A stretch of DNA of 64,000 nucleotides from Dermatophagoides farinae (taxonomy: Eukaryota; Arthropoda; Arachnida; Sarcoptiformes; Pyroglyphidae), in NCBI RefSeq assembly GCF_024713945.1, contig NC_134684.1, positions 474,001 through 538,000 on the forward strand. The letters are read 5' to 3'. This document shows positions 33,568 through 46,825 of the stretch, piece after piece. The notes under the pieces were generated by a model. That model did not search any database, was not told the origin of the DNA, and saw only the letters and a program-made list of their open reading frames with translations. The position numbers and the translations under genes were made by a program. Each line of letters starts with the position of its first letter. Positions within the stretch are counted from its first letter, which is position 1.

Positions 33568-36336
33568 TTAGTTTTCAATTCTTGGTAATGATAGCGATAA
33601 TGATGGATTCATCTTTTTTTGTAATAAATTCCATTGATCTTGTTTAGATTTAAGTAAAATTGATAATAATTCAATTGCTTCTTTCATTGATGATGATTGT
33701 GGTTGTTTTTGCTGTTGATGCTGATGCTGCTTCTCACCATCATCATTGTGGCCACCAGAAGAAGATAGCAGCAAACGAATTCGAAATTTTAATAAACCAA
33801 ATAATCGATTATGAAAATTTTCACACAATTCCATCATTGTAATCATTGAATACTGTGGTGGATCGTGATTCGGATTTTGATTCTGATGATGGATATAATT
33901 TCGAAAGAAATTTGTCCAAAATGACATGTATCTAATTTCATCATCCAATGATGGCCAATAATCATCAACCTCTTCATCATCATGGTTATTATTTTTTTGA
34001 TCATCATCATTATTATTATCTTCATCGTCAATTTTATTTTTTCGTAATAAATATCTAGTAATACCATCAAGATTTCTCATTGATTTCCACAATGAATCTA
34101 ATGATTTAATTTTGACCAATTCTTGATCATATCTTGGCAGAATTTTATCAATTATTTGTGCATATTTAATTAATTTAGAATTTATCATCAATGATCCATC
34201 ACCATATTCGAGAAGAATTTGACATGATTTTTGTAGATCATCCATAAGTAATCGACTTTTATCATACATTATTGCAATTAGTTCGTCCATATAGGATTGT
34301 ATTTTCATTAGATATGTTGAACGCATTTTACTTGTTAAACACGGGAAAATGACCATCACCAGTGAAATTTCATTACGAACATAACAAAGACGATCAAATA
34401 CTTGTTTTGTATTCGGATATGGTCGATAGCAAAGCATACAAATTGCATCACAATCTTGATCATTTGGATTATAAACAATACTAGAAAGTAGAACTGGTCC
34501 AATAGTACATTGTCGACATTGTAATGCTAAAATTGTTTTTGAATCTTCCATACATTGGCAACAATTACATTGGAAAAAATAACATGAATGTTGTTTCAAA
34601 CGTTGTGTGAATGATACCAATGGCCAACCACAACCATAATTGATGCTTATTTCTTCAAATTGAGCTATTGGTCTAAAATTGTGAAACAAAAAAACCAAAA
34701 AAAATTATAAACACATGATTTATTATTTATTCACCACAAAATAAACTCACCGATTTGTAGTCAAATGAAAATAACCATTATCCATGAATTTCCATTCAGA
34801 ATTTGATTCACAACGATGATTAAATAATGAACCAATCAAACAAACACATGTACCAACATTAGGCCATTCAAATGAATTAATCGAAATACGACGAATACCG
34901 CGAATGCAAACATCAATCAGATGAATTATTTGTTCACGCGGTGGTGGTCGTGATTGATCACAATAATAGCCTTGAACAATCGATGCTGTAATAGCTACAT
35001 CCAATGCATTGGTCAAATGATATGCAAGAAAATCCAAGCCATGTTTTTCATGATTATCAATAAGATTCATAAATATTTGAAATTTATACATTTTATCATC
35101 ATCCATTGGTTGATTATTATTTATATACATTTCTATTATGGCTGATGATGATTTTTCAGATGAATTTAATTTCAAAATATTCTTTATACCAAAACGATTC
35201 AACAGATGAAACATGTGATATGATGATTTTGAACGTTCAGTCCAGAATTGTTTCATACGACATTCAAATCTATGATGAGAATCATATGAATGCTGTAAAC
35301 ATTCTGTCGAACAATAGACAATTTCTGTACAATTTAAACATGGATAAAATGTATTGGAAATCAAACGAAAACATTGTTGACATCGAATCAATGAAGCTTC
35401 GGGAAACATTGCTATAGAAAATGGACGTTCACGAAATATTAGTTCATCATTTTCCATTGTTTCATTTGCCATGAAAAATCGACCTTGCCCATGACGATTT
35501 GTTAATGAACATCGAAGATCAATATCAATATTATCATCGTAGCTGCTAAAGTATTTGTCGTCATCGTTAGTGAATGTTTCGATCAAATCCTGATGCAAAT
35601 TATCATCATAATAATTTTGGCTTTTAGTACGTAGAAAACGTTTAAATTGATTTTTGTTTTCAATCATTGGATAATTTCGAACCAGAATACTAAACAATTG
35701 TAATGCTTTTTCCATATTACCAATTTTGGCCAATAAATAAACTTTAGCTGAAAGATATGTTTTTGATAATCGAAATCTTAATGCAAAATCAATATTTATC
35801 AATGCTTGTTTTAGCGATTCTTCATCATTGCCATCATCGCTAAACAATGCCAATTGTTTAGCACGAATAAAAAATAAACGTGCCATCAATTTTCTATCAT
35901 CAAAATGACATGATCTTAATGCTTCATTGACAAGTTTGAGAATTTTATCCGATATTGAATGATTATTAGCAGATTGATGATGATGATGATCATCATTATT
36001 ATTATCTTCGATTTCTTCATCCAGATTACAACAATTATCGTGTGTTTTCTTTTTTTGTTCACTAAGATAAAATCGAATTTCACAAAGATTTGCTTTTGAT
36101 ATTCTGGAATTTTTTGCCAACAAACTTTTCGAATTATTATGAAATTTTCTTTCAATATGCATCTGTATTTTTTTCCATAGATTACCATAGCTTGTTACAT
36201 TGGCTTCAATGAAATTAATCAACCATTCGATATCAGTGAAATTCATTTTATCCATTTTCATTTTTGTTTCACCATTACCATCGACGACAAGATCATTTAA
36301 TCGGGATTGTATTTGATGACGAAGCTTGGAATTCAT
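33568..36336 (-). CDS. SMYD4-like protein: TPR, split SET and MYND zinc finger
   Basis: Exons 36336-34751 and 34672-33568 join to 896 aa, close to SMYD4 length. The N-terminal third has helical TPR-like repeats (around ALINIDFALRFRL and LLAKIGNMEKALQLF). A SET-N stretch (RHGQGRFFMANETMENDELIF) precedes a MYND finger (CQQCF...CLNCTEIVYCSTEC...HHRFEC). The SET core then reads SLFNHRCESN, and EISINYGCGW carries the YG motif. The post-SET cysteines appear in CNCCQCM. The usual NHSCxPN is NHRCESN here, so methyltransferase competence is uncertain. Asp/Asn-rich inserts are common. It is head-to-head with the golgin gene. Confidence 0.85.
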
Positions 36337-36691
36337 TATTATTATTTTTTATTGCCAATTATTGATTCAAACGAAACAGAATTTATAATGGCAAATTGAT
36401 TGATTCGAATTTATTGAAATTCACGACAAAGTTTTTTTTATTGTTATTTATAATTCAATATACTTTATATATACAGTTTCCAATACTAGATGGCGTGATA
36501 AACTGTTTTTGAATTGTCAAATGTTACACGTAAATATTGCTATAATCAGCTGTTGAGCTCATCGTCTGTTTTTTTTTTTTGAATTCCGAAAATTTCATTC
36601 TGCCAAATCAAATCAAATAGAATAGAATTGTGAATTTGTGAATCGTTAATCGTCGACAATATTACATTATTCATTAATCAATCAGAACAAA
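36337..36691. promoter_or_regulatory. Divergent promoter region of SMYD4-like and golgin genes
   Basis: 355 bp separate the two start codons. An AGATGGCG (YY1-like core) lies at about 36488-36495. No open frame is present. The regulatory role is inferred from the head-to-head layout. Confidence 0.4.
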
Positions 36692-39600
36692 ATGTGGTCC
36701 AATTTCAATGATAGTTTTACAGCAATAACCGATCATATTTCTACACAAATTCGTCAAACAATTCCAACTATACAATCATCGTTTGGTGAGTCTTGAATTC
36801 TTATCTAATTTAATTTATGCTAATCCAAATTTACTAAAAGGTGACCAATCCAATCATCAGGATGGTACGAAACGTGAATTGGAAACAAAAATTTCATTAC
36901 TACGTAATGAGGTTTGTTTTTTTTTTTTTTTGTTTAATCGTCAATCGAATCAATTTTTATTTTTCTAAAATAAAAAAAAAATCCATTTCAATCGATTAAT
37001 ACTTAGGTGGTCCGACATCGAAACATTGCCCAAACATATAAAGAACGTTGGCTTGAAGCAGAAAATGTTTGCAAACAAATTACCGGCAATTGTTCAAAGG
37101 TTAGGAGATTTTTTTTCACCACACAGATGTTTCCGGACACAAAATCCGAAAATTTGCTCTTGATCTGTTCCCCCCAAAAAAAAATTCATGTGGGATGTTT
37201 TTTTTTGTTATTTGTCAATCTGGGTGTTCTTCCGATTTTTTTTCATTGAAGAAATTTTTTTTTATTTACAAACAAAGAGTTACTCTCCCAATGAGACGAT
37301 GTTTTTTTTACTGATGATGTGTTTTCAATGTCAACGTGTTCACATTGGACCACACACACACACACGCGTACACCAACCAATTGAATTTTGACTTTTTTTC
37401 TATAAAAAAAAATTCGAGGCCAAAAAAAATCATAATTTCCGTCCACATAAATGAATGAATGGTTGGTTGGTTGGTTACCTTGGTTCAGAAAAATTTAGAA
37501 AAAAAAATTGAATACTTGGTGACAATCAGTAATCTTTTTTTTCCTGTTTTGTTTGGATTCATCCAACAACGACGATAAAAACCACAGCTCATCACTACTG
37601 CTATAACGATGATGACGATTTTTTTTTGTTCAAATAATGATAATTTTGAATATCCAAATGCCATAATGATGGCAATTATGATGATGATGATTATGGCAAT
37701 AATAATCGTAATAAATCCAATTCCATACCATCATTGAAATCATTCGATTGTAATAATTGAATCATTAAATTTGAAAATGAATTGGTTGGTTGGTTGGCTG
37801 GTTGATTAGTTTTAGTTTTAGTTGATTGTCTGGATCGTTAATTTTTTATTTATTTTTATTTTTATTTTCGAATACCAATGATCACTGATGATGATGAAAC
37901 TTTTTCTCTATATATGAAAACAAAACAAAAACAAAACATTTTATAAATGATCCATTAGAATTATTATGAAAACAAAACAAAAAAAAACAACAACAAATTT
38001 CCAATGAAATGAACTTTGACATCTCTGACAAACTAGACATATTTTTTTTCCTGTAGTTTAGTTTTGTTTTTGTTTTTGTTTGTTGATTACATAATGACGA
38101 TGATGATGACTTTGTACTTTTCTGCTATAAAAATTCGAATCGAATCAAAGAAATTCAAAGAAGAGTTGTTGGTAGAAAATGCGTATCTCTCTCTCCTAAA
38201 TGATGTATGTGTATTTTTTTGGTGTCCATAAATAAATGATGAAGAAAGATGAATCGTTTTCTTCCATGGATGCAATTAAAATGTTGTTGACCTGGTCATC
38301 GTCATCGTCATCACTTTCATTTTGAAATTTGAATCATACTCATTAACCTCGCCACCACCACCACCATCGTCATCATCATCATATATTCATATTATGGGAA
38401 ATATGGCATAAAAAGAATAACGAAAAAAAAGTCAAAAGTCAGCATTATGGTTTCATTTCATTTTATTTTTCCTTGTTTCATCGTTCAAAGAATGTGCAAA
38501 TGTTTCGCGGAGTTTTTTTTTTGTTTTTTTGTTTTTTTTTTTGATTGATCAATGACCGTCCAGGTCAATGAGTTTTTTTTGTCTGTTGATTTTGTCCATT
38601 TTTTCTCTGTTCAGTGGAAATGTTTTGAGATTTTGTTTTTGTTTTAATCATTCGATTCGATTCGGATTTTTTTCCATTTCATTTTCTTCGCAATTATTAC
38701 ACAAACAAACGAACAAGGCTTGTGAATCATTACAAAACAAAAAAAACCTGAAATGATTACAAAGGTCAAAGTGCTGTTATTGTACCACTAACCAGTGAGT
38801 GACCCTTTAGGATCGAAAATAACGAAAGAACCAAAAAAAAACATTATGATTTCCTGTTGCTTGATTTTGTTGGTTTTTCTTTCACTGAATCGTTTTTTTG
38901 ATTTGAATTTTTTTTGTTTTGTTTTGTTCTAGGTCTATGATGATGATGTCAATCTATTAGATGACGATGATGATGAAATTATTGATGATAATGATGATGA
39001 TGATGGCCATCAACAACAATTGACAAAATCATCATCATTTGAATCATCAACGATTGTGGACGTTAATGAAGAATCATCACCAGTAGTAGTGACTCATAGT
39101 GATGATGGAAAAAAAATTATCGATGATCATCAGACAAACGAATTATCATCATCATCATCATCATCCGCAACAAAAAAGCTGCCAAAATGTATTGCAGATT
39201 TACGATTAGATTCCGCCATTCAACAAATACATAGATTACAAGATGAAATACGTAAACTACAAACCGATGGTGAACATTGGAGAAAATTAGCCAAACAGGT
39301 ATGTAACTACCATCAATTCTTATATTTGACCCTTTTCGTTATTTCCTGCTATTTATTTGTTTGTTTAAACAAAACGACCATTGGCTACTAAATATTACCT
39401 GTTGCATAATAATGTCTGGTTATGTTTTAGTGTCACTCATCATCACCTTGCTATTTATTGACCTAAAAATCTTGTCAAATTTTTAAATCATTAGGAATTT
39501 TTTGTTTTTGGTTTTGAAAACAACAACAACAACAAAAAAAAAATTTGCAATTTCTATTGCTAATGGAAATAGAAAAAAAAATTTTTTGATATCATATCAC

Positions 39601-41793
39601 CAATCATACATATCTATGCAATTGCAATGAAACCAACCACACACACACACCTGGATACCAGCACGCCACATGTCAAATATACTTGCACCACACACACACC
39701 ACACCACACTATAGCAACAATCAATCATAGATAGTTCATTCTCTCGATTTCCGGAAATAGAATTGTTTTTGTTGTGATGTTTTTTTTTGAGTGTGTGTGT
39801 GTGTGTGTGCAATTGTCCTTTTTTTTATTGATTTGCTATTTACTGGTTGATTAGATTCTTGATTGACACTTGAAGCCGGTAAGACCTGCAGGTAGTAGTG
39901 TGTGTGTGTGTGTATGTTTTCAATTCATTTTCATGTGAAATAAACAAACAAACAAACAAATGAATAAAAAAATTGACAAAACAAAACACAAAAATGACAA
40001 ATTATTATGTGTCCTGTCACATACACACACACAAAGTGATGTTAATCTTTTTTTTCTGAATATTTTTTTTCCATGGCAGCGGTACCATATATATATCTGT
40101 GAATATATGTATGGCAAGACAGAGGGAATGAAAATTTTATTTTTTTTTTTTTTTGGCCAAATCATCATCATCATCACTCCAGGTTTGTTGTTGATGGTGT
40201 TGGTGGTGGTGGTGGTGGCTGCTTGGATATATTATGTTTTTGCATGTGTGGTATGTGTTGATGATGATGATTGTTGTTGTTGTTGTTGTTGTTGTTGATA
40301 ATCTACCATGTTTCCACAATCTGTCGTAGGAATAGTTTTGTTACCTCGGTGATTTTTTTTCCTCTTGTTTATCACAATTTTTTTTTGCTGGTTTATGTGC
40401 TTGTTTGTAATGTTTTATGATCATAATCACTTGTGTGTGTGTGTGTGTGTGTGGTTTTCGATCCAGATGTTGCTTGATTTTTGAAAAACCGGAGAAACAA
40501 AAAAAAATTTTTTTTTTGCCATTTCGTTCCTGATTTCGATCTCAATGTTTCCGATTTTGTAGAATTTTTTCTTTTCCCTCTGATTCATTGTTGGATAATT
40601 TCCATACTGGGAAATGACCAGCATTTTTTTTTTTTTTTTTTGGTTTCATTTCAACACACAACAACCAGAAAAATATTATGGAAACCAATTGGTGAATGTG
40701 TGTGTGTGTTATGTTAAACATTTGAAATGGTGGGATTGGCTTATTTTTTTTTTCATTAGTTTGTTTGTGAATAGAAAATAAAAAGAGAGAAAAAGACACG
40801 CCATTTACACAGTTTGTATATGTTTGTGGATGAATAAAAAAAGGCTGTACCCATGTACTGGCCATACATATGCAACAGGTATATGTAGGCACGGCTTCTA
40901 TTTCCACTAGAAGTTGGTCGGTTGGTTGATTTATATTTGGTATAAATATCGGCTCAATTTTCCATACATGAGCTCTGAACCATTTTGTTTGTCCATTTGA
41001 TCGTGATAATTTGTGATTTTAGATTTAGATTTTGTCAATTTTTTTTTTGAATTCATTTCAGAAAACAAAATGAAAAAAATTCCAAAATTTTAAATTTTTT
41101 TTTTGTTTTCAATTTTTCTTTTTCTACCTGTTGTTGTTCACACAATCAACGATGTTTTTTTTTCATCTGTGCGTGGATAGAAATCATCGATTGAAGAAGC
41201 TCAACGAATAGCTGATTTGGAACAAGTTCGCAATGAATTAAAGGTGAGTAGAATTTTTGTGTCTCTATGTGTTTGTATGATTATCGATTTAGACACTTGT
41301 GACGAATTTTCGAAAAGAAAAAATTATTATCCTTATTCCCGATCATCAGCTACAATCACAATACACACACAGGCCACACACAATGACTTTGACCATCGAT
41401 AATTTTTTTTTCTCCACCAAAAAATGTAAAAATCGATTGTGTTCAAAGGTCAGTGACAAATGGCAATAATTCCGTTTCCACATTTGAGCTATGGTGATCA
41501 TATTTCCACCGCCGCCACCACCACCACCAAACATCATCATGTCTTGGTTTGATTTTTTTTCCTTTATATTCTCTCTCTATCTGCCCATTTTTTTTACTTA
41601 TAAGAGTTGTTGTAATGTTTTTTTTTTTTTTTTTTGGTTGTAAATATTTACTTATTGGGTGTGTGCGTACATTTTTTCTTTTTTAAGTGGTTATTGTCGT
41701 CGTCATCATCATCATCATCAATCGACATCGACCATTAGGTTTAGGTTAGGTTTTTTTTCTTCTCTTTCGTTTGGTTTGAAATCCAACAACCAA

Positions 41794-41828
<35 letters not shown>

Positions 41829-44800
41829 TGGAAAAACAAATCAAACACCACCAAGCATCATCAACATCATCATCATATCAAGCATGCATGACGATGACGA
41901 CGACAACGACAACAACGACGCGCGGTACCATGGTAAAATCAAAACTCAAACAACAACAGCGGCAGCAGCAGCAAAAAAAAACATTTGGCGATTTTTTTTT
42001 TTGTTTTTTTTTCACTACGCGTAATAGAGAATCTACTATTGGATAAAAAAAATAGCCGTGGTGGATTCACAATTCGTGAATTGTGAAACGACAACGATGA
42101 TGCTCTCGATGTGTGTGTGTTGATTTGGTTGAAAAAGTAGAAAAAAAAGTCTCGATGATGCTTGTTTACAGCAGCAAACAATACACTATATATATATACA
42201 CAGGCCAACATGTATATGTGTGATGATTGAGAGGATGTAGTTTGTTTGCCGGTTGGTTCATGTTTGCTCTCACCTCTCTCACTCTCTCTATCTCACTCAT
42301 GACGATTTTTTTTCATACATGGATTTTGTTGTTTTTTTCGGGTTTTTATTTGTTGTTTGTATAGCGATAGAGAGAAACAAAAGTCTGGGCATCTTTTTTA
42401 TTTTGCAATTCCAAAAATAATCATCAAGAGGGTCAAATGGTGGTGGCCTTTTTTTTGTTATTTGTTTTTTTTCTTTGTTCTTTTTTTTCGTTTTATTTTC
42501 GACTATTGGCCACCGACAACTTGTAGATTTCTAGATTTCTCCTAGTGATCATATGACTAGAATTATTATATGACACCACAAATATGCGAGTATTATACAT
42601 AGATTAATGATGATTTATCATTTTAGTGATGATTTGAATGATTTACAGTACCTTTAGATTAGATAGGCGACAATTTTTTTTTCTAATTAACATTGGTATG
42701 TGTGTGTGTGTGCGTGATGGATAAATTGTTATAATAATAAAATTTGATCCAATTTCATTTTGTGCTGTTTTTTTTCTTGTCGTTATATCAATTTATAAAT
42801 AGATTTGCCGTGAAGAATGTAAAAATTATGCAGAACAATGTAATGACCTGGTTGATCAAATATCAACAATTAAACATGAATCATCCATTGAATTACAACA
42901 ATTGGATCAATTACATGATGAAGAGAAAAAGAAATTATTGGCATTACGTGATCAATTGACTGATGAGAATCAATTGTTGAAATTGGAAATTAATGAATTA
43001 CAACAACAGCAACAAGGAAATGTAAAAGAAGATTCTTCATCAATGGTAAATATTTGTATTCAAACCGATTCTGTTGTCGATGATTTGAGCTACATTGATC
43101 GAATTGTACGAGAATCATCAAAATATGTTGATTTATCTGAACTTGAAAACCACTATTCATCCAATGATGACCATGATGATGATGATGATGATCGGCAAAA
43201 ATTTCTTGAAAAGATTGTCGAACTTTTATGTAAACGTATTGATTGTTTAAATAACAATAATAACAAGATGATGACAACAGTTGCTGATGATGATTGTGAG
43301 TCAAAAATGACTTTGATGACTTTGCATCCAGATCAAATGCTGAATCATGATGATGAAAATAATCATAGTCATGTGATGAATGAAGATGTTGATGATGATG
43401 ATGATGAATTGGATAAAATTTCCAAAAAAGAAGGAGAAGAAGAAGAAAAATCTAAACAAAAATTGAATGAATTACAATCACCAGAAACAGAAGCAGCAAC
43501 ATTGTCTAATCAGAAATCAATTCGCGAAGAACCAGAAGGTGCAAATAATAACGATGATTCAGATACAACGACAACACAAGATGATGTAGAAATAGCTGTT
43601 GTACAAAAAAATCAATTGATCAATGAATTGGAAACGAAACTTGCGTCATTATCGAATGAATATGAAGACCTGTGTCAACGATATAATTCATCACAGAATG
43701 AAAATCAAATATTTGAAAGACGATTTAAAGAAACGGAAGAAGAAAGTGTTAAACTACAGCATCGACTTCATCAAACTGAACAAGAACGGGATTCGTTACA
43801 GGTGGGTTTTCGTTGCTTACTCTCAATTCATTTGAATTGATTTAAATCTTTCATTTTTTTTCGTGGAATAGATTCAATTAAATGAAGTGGAAAAAACTCG
43901 AGATTCACTGCAACAGGAATTGGAAAATCAAAAGGCACAATTAATCAGTCAAATTGAATTAAGTGATAAATCATTGATCGAACTGAATCAATGGCGTAAT
44001 CAATATGACCAGATGAGTCAACATTTAAATCAATTAACACAAGATAATCATGCATTGAAATTATCATTAGCCACTAAAGATGATGAATTGATTAAATTGA
44101 TGGAAAAATTAGCCAATTTGCAAAAATCCATCGCTGATCAACAGCAGGCTGAATCTGATCGAGCCGAAATTGATAAATTAACCGGAGAATTGAATCGTTT
44201 ACGTCAACATCTGGTACAAGTTGAAGAAACATATATTGGTTATCTGAAAGAATCAGAAGAACGTTTAGAACAATCACAAAAAATTGTTCAACAATATGAA
44301 CAAATGAATATTGATCAAAGAGAATTGGAATATCAAGAATTGGTACAATCTTTACGTGAAGAATTGAAAAATTCACACGAACAATTGCATCAATGTGAAG
44401 ATAAAAATGAAAGATTGGCCGCTAATTTGATTAATATGCAATCAGTTATTGAACAATTGGAAAAAGAACATGAAAGAAAAATTCGATCCATGCATGAGGA
44501 ACAGGAAAAACAGAAAATTCTCAATGAACAATGTAATGAGGAATGGCAACGTCGATTGCAAACATGTGAAAGACATTTATATGAAACAAGAAAAGCACTG
44601 GAAGCAGCATCACGATTAACTGAACAAATTGAACAAAAAGAATCGATGATTGAACATTTTAAAAGAGAAGGTAAGTAAATGTGTCAACCCATCCATGTCA
44701 AATGATCAAATGATCGACACAAGCCTTCAAACGTTGGAGTATTATATATAGGTACTGAGTTTGAGCAAATGTATGACATCAGTACCTATTATAAGACTCA

Positions 44801-45638
44801 TACGTTTGTTGAGCACAAGATTCAACGGCTGTATTTTTTTATCGATTGATATTTTCTGACCATGGTCATCTGATAATCTAATGTCTAATGTTACTTTTAT
44901 GTTTTTTTTATAGCTAAAAACAAAGATCAAGAAATCATGAAATTACAGAAAAAAATTCAAGACATTGAACAATCACAAGAAGGTAAAGTGGATAAACAAA
45001 TTGTTAAAAATTTAGTATTGAGTTATCTGGCCACACCGATGGATAAACGTTCGGATGGTGAACGATTATTGGCACGTTTTTTGGATTTCAATCAAGAAGA
45101 AATGAATCGTGTAGGAATTCGTATTGGTAGTGGTGGACGTCGTGATTCGAATTCATTTACATCAAGTTTTGTACAATTTTTGGAAACGGAATCATATCCG
45201 GATAAAAATGCTACTACCACCACCACCGGCAGCCATGAACGAAAATCTTCAAACATTGCAATGTCTAATCATCCACAACAAATGGAACTTGCACGTGATC
45301 TTAATAAACGTTTGAGCCAACAACAAGTGAATCCTTTTGTTACACCTATTGCAACAACAGCAGTAGCAGCAACAACAACAACAACATACCAACATCATAT
45401 CCGTCATAGCCGTACACCATCTATGCATTCACAGCAATCATCATCATCATTATCTGATTATCAAATTTCAAATCCTTTGGCACAGAATCAATTGTTAGCA
45501 TCAAATAATATTGACACATCATCAATGACAATGATGATGAATATTGTACCACCAGCTAACGTAACAACTTCAACAACAACAACATCAAATATAACAGAAA
45601 TCATTCGTGATGTAATGAATAAAGATAAAATTATTTAA
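36692..45638 (+). CDS. Gmap: GMAP-210/TRIP11-like golgin with C-terminal GRAB-type domain
   Basis: Eight exons join in phase: 36692-36785, 36841-36911, 37007-37099, 38933-39298, 41181-41243, 42803-43801, 43872-44670 and 44914-45638, giving 1069 aa. The extreme N-terminus is a Ser/Thr-rich amphipathic stretch (MWSNFNDSFTAITDHISTQI), like the curvature-sensing ALPS motif of GMAP-210. Long coiled coils follow, interrupted by acidic, Asp-rich loops. The C-terminal exon holds the GRAB/GRIP-like segment (VDKQIVKNLVLSYLATP, GERLLARFLDFNQEEM) that binds Arf1 at the cis-Golgi. It should tether vesicles to the Golgi. Introns 3, 4 and 5 are each 1.6-1.9 kb, large for this window. The last intron hosts the miR-12 hairpin, as in Drosophila Gmap. 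Confidence 0.9.
37100..38932 (+). other. Golgin intron 3, no gene seen
   Basis: 1.8 kb with TTGG, CAC and CATCAT repeats and many T runs. I found no open frame or hairpin that stands out. Confidence 0.5.
39299..41180 (+). other. Golgin intron 4, no gene seen
   Basis: 1.9 kb rich in CA/TG microsatellites (for example 40434-40453), GGT repeats (about 40199-40218) and TTG repeats (about 40270-40296). No conserved-looking element was recognised. Confidence 0.5.
41244..42802 (+). other. Golgin intron 5, no gene seen
   Basis: 1.56 kb that includes a (GA)15 microsatellite at 41796-41825, a CCG/CCA tract near 41508-41529 and ATC repeats. Nothing gene-like was seen. Confidence 0.5.
41796..41825. repeat. 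(GA)n microsatellite
   Basis: About 15 uninterrupted AG units in golgin intron 5. Confidence 0.95.
44728..44808 (+). ncRNA. mir-12: Precursor of microRNA miR-12, intronic
   Basis: An 81-nt hairpin lies in the last golgin intron (44671-44913). The arms start CAAACGTTGGAGTATT and end AGACTCATACGTTTG. Nearly all bases pair, with the perfect upper block TAGGTACTGA against TCAGTACCTA and a loop of about 20 nt. The 5' arm contains GGAGTATTATATATAGGTAC starting at 44736. Drosophila miR-12 begins UGAGUAUUACAUCAGGUACU, so the seed GAGUAUU (positions 2-8) and the 3' AGGUACUG are kept. In Drosophila mir-12 also sits in an intron of Gmap, so both sequence and host gene agree. It should be processed from the golgin transcript. 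The other Drosophila cluster members (mir-283, mir-304) were not seen in this intron. Confidence 0.87.
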
Positions 45639-45929
45639 AAATTAAAAAAAAACGATGAAATTTTTTTCCCTTTTGACTTTTTTTTTCTCTCTATGACATT
45701 CAAAGTAATCAAAATCATTTCGTAGTAAATCATCATGGTGGATTGAATTTATCAAAAAAAAAATAATGTTTTGACATTTTCATGCATAATTTATACACAA
45801 ATCGAATGTATTAAATATCAAAAGGAAATAAAAATTTCGTTTTGTGAAATTGTCATATTTAAATCAAACGCAAAATAATGAATCTATTCATTCAACAACG
45901 TTTTAATCTTTGATTCTTGTTTTTCAAAA

Positions 45930-46427
45930 ATGATGAAAATGAATAAATTATCAATTTCTGTGGCCATAACGATCATATCGGTGTTGATCTGTACAATGGA
46001 AATCAAATCAACGGCAGCGGTCGAATTTTTTACCGATTGTGGTAATGGTGAATTCAAATATTTCAGTATGGACGATTGTCAAATTGGACAGCAAGATTGT
46101 TTTATTCCATTGAATAAAACATTCTATTTACATTATATAGTGATTGGTAATCAGAATTCCAAAGAAATTATCGCTAATATGACTGTGATAGCGAATCAAA
46201 TTCGTGAAAAAAGACAAATAAATATGTGTAAACTAGCGCCCGAAATGGTTACATGTCCAATGATAAAAGGCCAACGATATCAATTTTTTTTGGAAATGTC
46301 TTTAAGTGGTATATTCCACATTGGCGAAAATAGCCAGATATTACCGGTAAATTTTCTTATTGAACTTTTTGGCGATCATGGACCAATAGCATGTGCTGAT
46401 ATTAAATTCGCTGTTACCAAAACCTAA
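45930..46427 (+). CDS. ML-domain (NPC2/MD-2-like) secreted protein, mite group 2 allergen-like
   Basis: A single exon of 165 aa with an N-terminal signal peptide (LSISVAITIISVLICTM). The mature part follows the ML fold pattern: TDCGNGEF, DCQIGQQDCFIPLNK, NMCKLAPEMVTCPMIKGQRY and FGDHGPIACADIKF. The six cysteines are placed as in Der p 2 (three disulphides). ML proteins bind lipids such as sterols or lipopolysaccharide in a beta-sandwich pocket. The sequence is well diverged from Der p 2 itself, so it is a paralogue in the wider NPC2/ML family; the group 22 mite allergens belong to the same family. An intronless structure is unusual among its neighbours. Confidence 0.87.
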   Translation: MMKMNKLSISVAITIISVLICTMEIKSTAAVEFFTDCGNGEFKYFSMDDCQIGQQDCFIPLNKTFYLHYIVIGNQNSKEIIANMTVIANQIREKRQINMCKLAPEMVTCPMIKGQRYQFFLEMSLSGIFHIGENSQILPVNFLIELFGDHGPIACADIKFAVTKT

Positions 46428-46825
46428 ACAACACAATATTATTGTGAATGATCTTGAAAAAATGATTTTTTTTTTATATTTTCAATTTCAATTTTTTGTT
46501 GTTTTTATTGAATTAAATGCCATTTTATTTTATTGCTGATAAAATAAAAAAAAAATTTTGTGCAATGTTAAATACCATACAATGACATTTTACAAATAAA
46601 CTTATAGAAATAGAAACTTTCTCACCTAGACATAGATAGATATGGTGTTTTTTTTGTGGGGAGGGGGGAAATGAACCTTGATTTGTAATCCTCTTCCGCG
46701 ATAGTAATCATCATACATTGGTGATGATTTTGTTCCAATTTTCAATTTTTTTTCTTACTACTTTTTGATGTTGGCCAAATATAAATTTCCAATGCGATTA
46801 ACAACATCGAATGGAACCTTAAAAA
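46428..46825. other. Intergenic
   Basis: About 400 bp of 3' flank and promoter sequence with AATAAA near 46542. A G-rich GGGGAGGGGGG run lies near 46657-46670. No gene seen. Confidence 0.4.

Noticed and set aside
36530-36560. AATCAGCTG near the golgin start as a miR-283/miR-216-like sequence
   Set aside because: Only a partial seed-like match upstream of the gene, with no complementary arm nearby.
42990-43304. His-rich antisense frame within golgin exon 6
   Set aside because: Complement of Asp/Asn-rich coding sequence in a well-supported coiled-coil exon.
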